A stretch of DNA of 64,000 nt from Streptomyces flavotricini (GTDB taxonomy: Bacteria > Actinomycetota > Actinomycetes > Streptomycetales > Streptomycetaceae), in contig NZ_JAINUL010000001.1 in the NCBI RefSeq assembly GCF_020639365.1, forward strand, positions 4,717,745-4,781,744, read 5' to 3'. Position 1 is the first letter of the stretch. Each line of letters begins with the position of its first letter. The translations under genes and the position numbers were made by a program. Below are positions 60,383 to 64,000 of the stretch, in pieces. Below the pieces are notes generated by a model. The model ran no database searches. It was not told the DNA's origin and saw only the letters and a list, made by a program, of their open reading frames with translations.

Positions 60383-61990
60383 CTACGCCTGCGCCACCAG
60401 CAGCGGCCGTGCCCGCTCCCGCAGCTCCGCCACGCGCGGCTCGTCCCCGTACGGTTCGAGCCGGTGCAGCAGGTCCCGTACGTACTCGGTGGTGCGCGCC
60501 GAGGAGATCCGGCCCGCGACCTCCACCGCCCGGGTGCCGGCCGCGCACGCCGCATCCAGATTGCCCGACTCCAGCTCCGCGACCGCGCTCACCACCAGCC
60601 GCAGCCCGTGCGAGCGCACGTACTCCTCCGTCGGGCGCGAGAGCGCCTGCTCGGTGAAGCGCCGGACCTGCCGCGGCAGCTTGAGGTCCCGGTAGCACTC
60701 GGCCGCGTCCGCCGCGAAGCGGTCGTACGAGTAGAAGCCCAGCCAGGTCGGATCCGGGTCGCCCTCGCGGGCCCGCTCCAGCCAGCCCTCCGCCGCCCGC
60801 AGCGCCGCCCCGGCGGCCGCCGAATCGCCCGCCTTCGCGTGCGCCCGCGCCTCGACGAGCCGGAAGAAGCTCATGGTCCGCGCCGTGGCCAGGCCGCGGT
60901 TGCGCTCCACGGCGGCCTGCGCGAGGTCCACTCCCTCGTCCGGGAAGTCCCGGTACGTCGCCTGGAGCGACATGGAGGCCAGTACGTACCCGCCCAGCGG
61001 TACGTCGGCGGCCGCGCGGGCCAGGCGCAGCGCCTGGATGTAGTAGCGCTGGGCCGCCTCCTGCTGACCGGTGTCGAAGGCCATCCACCCGGCCAGCCGG
61101 GTCAGTTCGGCCGTCGCGCCGAACAGCGCGCGGCCCACGTCGTCGCTGTACGAGCCGAGCAGCAGCGGCGCCGCGTCGACGCGCAGGCACTCGGGCACCA
61201 TCGACGAACGCCAGTCCCCGCCGCCGTACTTGGAGTCCCAGCGGCGCGCGTCCTCGGCCGCCTCGCGCAGCTTGGTCACGTCGCTGTGGCCCACGCGCTG
61301 CGGCGCCGGGTCGTACAGCCCCAGGGCCGGGGCGGGCGCGGGCGGGGCGTGCGGCGTTTCACCCGAAGACTGTGCGGGCAGACCCGATGACGGAGAAGAG
61401 GGCGCGGACGCGGAAGAGGACGACGAAGAGGACATGGGCGAGGGCGATGCCGTGCCCGCCGCCGGCTCGCGTGACGCCACGGTCTCGCGGGGCGGGGCCG
61501 CGGGCTCGCGGGCCACCGAACCGTCCGCCGGAGATATCAGCCAGCGCGAGGCGGGCGTCGCGTACGCGGACACCGCGAAGGAGCCGGCCAGTGACTGCCA
61601 GATCCCGCCGCTGCCGCCCGCGCCGCCCCGGCGGCCTGCGAGGTCGAGCCGGTACAGATCGGTGGCCGAGCGCACCGCCTCGCCCACGTCCCGCGGGAAG
61701 GCCAGGCCGACCTCGGGCGCGGGGTCCGCGTCCGCCAGCCCGATCTCGTGCAGCGGCACCGGCCGCCCCAGCTTCGCGCCGATGGCGGCGGCGATCAGAT
61801 GCGGGGCCGCGCCCTGCGGCACCATTCCCTTGGACACCCACCGGGCCACCGACGTCTTGTCGTATCGAAGCGTCAGGCCGCGTTGTGCGCCGAGGTCGTT
61901 GACCCGCCGGGCCAGCCCGGCGTTGCTGATGCCGGCGAGGGCGAGGACGGCGCCGAGCTTCTCGTTGGGCTCGCGGAGCTCCCTGGACAT
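60383..61990 (-). CDS. Sporulation-associated TPR regulator (NsdA/SCO4114 family)
   Basis: This is a 535-residue protein. An N-terminal XRE-like helix-turn-helix region (KLGAVLALAGISNAGLARRV, YDKTSVARWVSKGMVPQGAA) is followed by a Ser/Pro-rich linker (about residues 150-235, including an eight-Ser run). A TPR-like C-terminal half follows (FDTGQQEAAQRYYIQALRLA, EGVDLAQAAVERNRG, AAGAALRAAEGWLERA). This architecture matches the Streptomyces sporulation-associated proteins related to NsdA, negative regulators of development and antibiotics. ATG 61990 is chosen by family start. Monocistronic. Confidence 0.85.
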   Translation of the reverse strand: MSRELREPNEKLGAVLALAGISNAGLARRVNDLGAQRGLTLRYDKTSVARWVSKGMVPQGAAPHLIAAAIGAKLGRPVPLHEIGLADADPAPEVGLAFPRDVGEAVRSATDLYRLDLAGRRGGAGGSGGIWQSLAGSFAVSAYATPASRWLISPADGSVAREPAAPPRETVASREPAAGTASPSPMSSSSSSSASAPSSPSSGLPAQSSGETPHAPPAPAPALGLYDPAPQRVGHSDVTKLREAAEDARRWDSKYGGGDWRSSMVPECLRVDAAPLLLGSYSDDVGRALFGATAELTRLAGWMAFDTGQQEAAQRYYIQALRLARAAADVPLGGYVLASMSLQATYRDFPDEGVDLAQAAVERNRGLATARTMSFFRLVEARAHAKAGDSAAAGAALRAAEGWLERAREGDPDPTWLGFYSYDRFAADAAECYRDLKLPRQVRRFTEQALSRPTEEYVRSHGLRLVVSAVAELESGNLDAACAAGTRAVEVAGRISSARTTEYVRDLLHRLEPYGDEPRVAELRERARPLLVAQA

Positions 61991-62720
61991 GCGCCACCCC
62001 TCGTCACACGCGGAACGCACACAACGCATACGCCGCCGGGGCATAGTTGCCCGGCATTTCGTAAACCCAGCGTAGTTCCCCGCCTCCCAAGCGTTAAGGC
62101 CCCGACTTCCGGATGGCGGGATTGTTGTCCGCCCGCACAGTCGGGGCAGGGTCCGCGCCGCAGGCGCACGCCCCCTTCCGTGCTCCGTGCGTGTGGCCGT
62201 GCGCCCGCCCGTGCGCTCTGGCCGGTCGACAGGCCTGGCGATTCGATGTGCCCTGCGTGGGTCGGCCCGCCGCGTGGATCCGGCGGGCCGGGGGATGCCG
62301 CTGCCTCAATCCCCGCGGGTGGCGGAACGGTCCGGGGGGTGGATCCCGCCTCCCGGACCGCGCCCGCGGCCCGGTGCGGCCGGGCGGCTCCCAGGGCGTG
62401 CGGCGGCGCCACGTGCGGGCCCAGTGCGCCCGCGGTGTGCTCGTGGGGCCCCCGTGGTGTGGCCGCGGCACGGCCTCGGTACGACCTCAGTACGGCCGAA
62501 GAATGGCCGAAACCGACCTATGGGACGGTGGGAACGGAACGCCAAATACCGCGTGTCCGCGGCGTGTTCGTTTGCACGTGCGCCCTCCTCGGCCACTCTC
62601 GCACGCCTGTCTCGTGGCAGCATGGACCCCGAGCCACCCGGGGTCCCGTTCGGCTGCGCCCTCAGCGCTGACCACGACGTTCCCGCCCCGGTCAATTGCC
62701 CACAGGCTGGGGAGGCGGCG
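61991..62720. other. 730-bp intergenic region between divergent genes
   Basis: This is GC-rich DNA with no convincing gene; frames open across it are Arg/Pro/Cys-rich shadows. It must hold the promoters of both flanking genes. An ATG at 62622 is in frame with the cyclase-like gene and would add 33 residues, but that stretch looks non-conserved. I searched for a lasso-type precursor peptide here and saw none. Confidence 0.5.
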
Positions 62721-64000
62721 GTGCGCTGGTTGGTCGGGTGGAGCAGTATCGCCGCGAGCTTCGGCACGGCCGGCCGCGTCGGTGGACAGGGCGGATCCGG
62801 CCCACGCGACCATCTGAGCGGCGGCCCCGTGAGCGGCGGCCTCGCCGATGCCGACACCGCCCGTCCGGACGACCCCGGCGCCGAGCGCACCGTCGTCCCG
62901 GTCGGCGCCCAACTGCTCTGGGGAGACCCCGACCCCCTCTGGGCCGTCGGCGACTGGCGCCCCGACGAGATCCGCACCCTCGCCGCCGACCCCGCCGACC
63001 CCTTCACCCGGCTCGCCGTCCTCGGCTGCTGCGGCGCCACCGACGCCGAGCTGCGCAGCGCCCTCCTCGCCGCCCGCGGCGGAGCCCTGCGCCACCTCAC
63101 GCAGTGGTCCGGCAGCTACACCGCCGTCGTCCAGACCGGCCGCCGCATCACCGTGGTCGGCGATCTCGCGGGCGCCCGGCCCGTCTTCTACACCCCCTGG
63201 GCGGGCGGGACGGCGTACGCCACCGCCGCGCTGCCGCTCGCCGACCTCATCGAGGCGCAGCTCGACATCGGCCACCTCGCGGCCCTGCTGGCCTGCCCCG
63301 ACAGCCCGGAGGCACTGGGCGACGGCACACCGTACGTCGGCGTGCGGCGCATCCCGCCCGGGCACGCGCTGATCCTGCGCGAGGGCTCGCGCGAGATCAC
63401 CGGGTACGAACCGGTGGCCTCCCTCGCGGTGGCGGCGCCCACGGCCGATGCCGAGCGCGCGGTGGAGGGCGTACGCGAAGCATTGGTGGATGCCGTGCGC
63501 GCCCGGCTCACGGCGCCGCGGCATGCCCCCGACACGCCGCCCCACGACCCCGGTCCGGTGCCCGGAATGGGCCCCGCCGACCGGCGCGCGGCCCGGGGCG
63601 CACCCGCCCCCGTACCGGGCGTGGGAGCCGACCTCTCCGGAGGCAGCGCCTCCGCGACCCTCGCCCTCCTCGCCGCCGGCCTGCCCGGGGCACCCGGCAC
63701 GGTGATGAAGCAGTCCGGCGAACGGCTCCTGGCCGTCACCTTCAACGACCTCGCCACCCCCCAGGGCCGCGAGGCCGAACTCGAACGCGCCCGGGCCATC
63801 GCCGCCAACCCGAGGCTGCACCACGTGGTCGTGGCCGCCGCCGAGGAAGCCCTCCCGTACGCCGACCTCGACGGCCCCCTCACCGACGAACCCGGCCCCT
63901 CCCTCGTCACCGCCGCCCGCGAGCGGCGCCGGCTGGCCGCCGGCTCGGCGGACCACTTCGTCGGGCACGGCGCCCGCCAGGTCCTCGACGCCCACCCGGC
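62721..64000 (+). CDS. Asparagine-synthase-like / lasso-cyclase-like protein, 3' end outside the window
   Basis: The frame is open from GTG 62721 to the right edge (426 codons visible). The N-terminus RWLVGWSSIAASFGTAG lacks the Cys2 nucleophile of glutamine-dependent asparagine synthetases. A glutaminase-like fold is still recognisable (LTQWSGSYTAVVQTGRRITV, GDLAGARPVFYTPW, VRRIPPGHALI). The synthetase domain begins with the PP-loop-like VPGVGADLSGGSASATLALL. It resembles the macrolactam (lasso) cyclase branch that activates a carboxylate with ATP without glutaminase activity. GGGGAGG precedes the GTG. No precursor or protease gene is visible within the window. Confidence 0.8.
   Translation, partial: MRWLVGWSSIAASFGTAGRVGGQGGSGPRDHLSGGPVSGGLADADTARPDDPGAERTVVPVGAQLLWGDPDPLWAVGDWRPDEIRTLAADPADPFTRLAVLGCCGATDAELRSALLAARGGALRHLTQWSGSYTAVVQTGRRITVVGDLAGARPVFYTPWAGGTAYATAALPLADLIEAQLDIGHLAALLACPDSPEALGDGTPYVGVRRIPPGHALILREGSREITGYEPVASLAVAAPTADAERAVEGVREALVDAVRARLTAPRHAPDTPPHDPGPVPGMGPADRRAARGAPAPVPGVGADLSGGSASATLALLAAGLPGAPGTVMKQSGERLLAVTFNDLATPQGREAELERARAIAANPRLHHVVVAAAEEALPYADLDGPLTDEPGPSLVTAARERRRLAAGSADHFVGHGARQVLDAHP

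Noticed and set aside
62113..62817. Possible lasso precursor or small gene upstream of the cyclase-like gene
   Set aside because: Open frames are Arg/Pro/Cys-rich, overlap the cyclase start and lack a leader/core pattern (Gly1 with Asp/Glu at 7-9).

Overview
The window is a high-GC actinomycete chromosome segment, almost certainly Streptomyces. Codon third positions are strongly G/C, GTG starts and 4-bp ATGA/GTGA gene overlaps are frequent, and it carries bldC, an Lsr2-type protein, DUF3073, valine dehydrogenase and a sporulation-associated TPR regulator. From memory, the gene order dnaX-purD-purC-lsrL-purSQL-purF-purM-DUF3073-vdh-bldC-hrpA matches the SCO4067-SCO4092 neighbourhood of S. coelicolor, on the origin-proximal core of the chromosome. 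A consensus parS site (46489-46504) fits that position.

Region 1 (1-33.7 kb) is conserved core. It holds de novo purine genes (purD, purC, purS-purQ-purL, purF, purM) interleaved with housekeeping and regulatory genes: the dnaX 3' end, a degenerate M48-like membrane protein, an N,N-dimethylformamidase-beta-like protein, a two-component system sandwiched between two nearly identical tRNA-Gly genes, LsrL, a sterol-carrier/MDMPI-type protein, a META-domain lipoprotein, vdh, bldC, hrpA, a DsbA/CcdA thiol-redox pair, tandem fluoride channels and a DEAD-box helicase. Two genes look broken: a sulfatase relic (about 14686-15179) and the DEAD-box helicase, whose RDDRPSGGF-type tail is thrown out of frame by a perfect 70-bp tandem duplication.

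Region 2 (about 33.9-53.8 kb) is an accessory block between tRNA-Lys(TTT) and initiator tRNA-fMet. It is the most interesting part. A minus-strand, largely translationally coupled operon encodes two ATP-grasp ligases, a substrate-binding-protein homologue without an evident signal peptide, two flavin N-monooxygenases, a diaminobutyrate-type aminotransferase, a cupin, an FAD-dependent amine oxidase, a serine acetyltransferase, a methionyl-tRNA-synthetase-like protein, an APC-type permease and a rhodanese. N-monooxygenase + cupin + MetRS-like protein + FAD oxidase is the signature of hydrazine (N-N bond) forming pathways of the Spb38/Spb40 (s56-p1) type. Here cupin and synthetase are separate, non-adjacent genes and a second N-monooxygenase and a diamine-forming transaminase are added, so I infer an uncharacterised N-N-bond-containing, ATP-grasp-assembled small peptide. 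A divergent plus-strand set (MFS exporter, DinB-like protein, 2-oxoglutarate/Fe oxygenase, GNAT, AzlC, AzlD) likely tailors and exports it. At the left edge a tiny secreted peptide with a doubled DPGWS motif is divergent from a TrmB/LuxR-like regulator. The motif CTGGCACAA occurs upstream of that regulator and in the central divergent biosynthetic promoter, suggesting a dedicated regulatory circuit.

Region 3 (54-64 kb) returns to core genes: a SpoIIE/PP2C phosphatase, an M23 peptidase, a PrsW-like membrane protein convergent with and overlapping it, trmB, an L-2-hydroxyglutarate oxidase, an NsdA-like sporulation-associated regulator, and the 5' part of an asparagine-synthase/lasso-cyclase-like gene cut by the window end.
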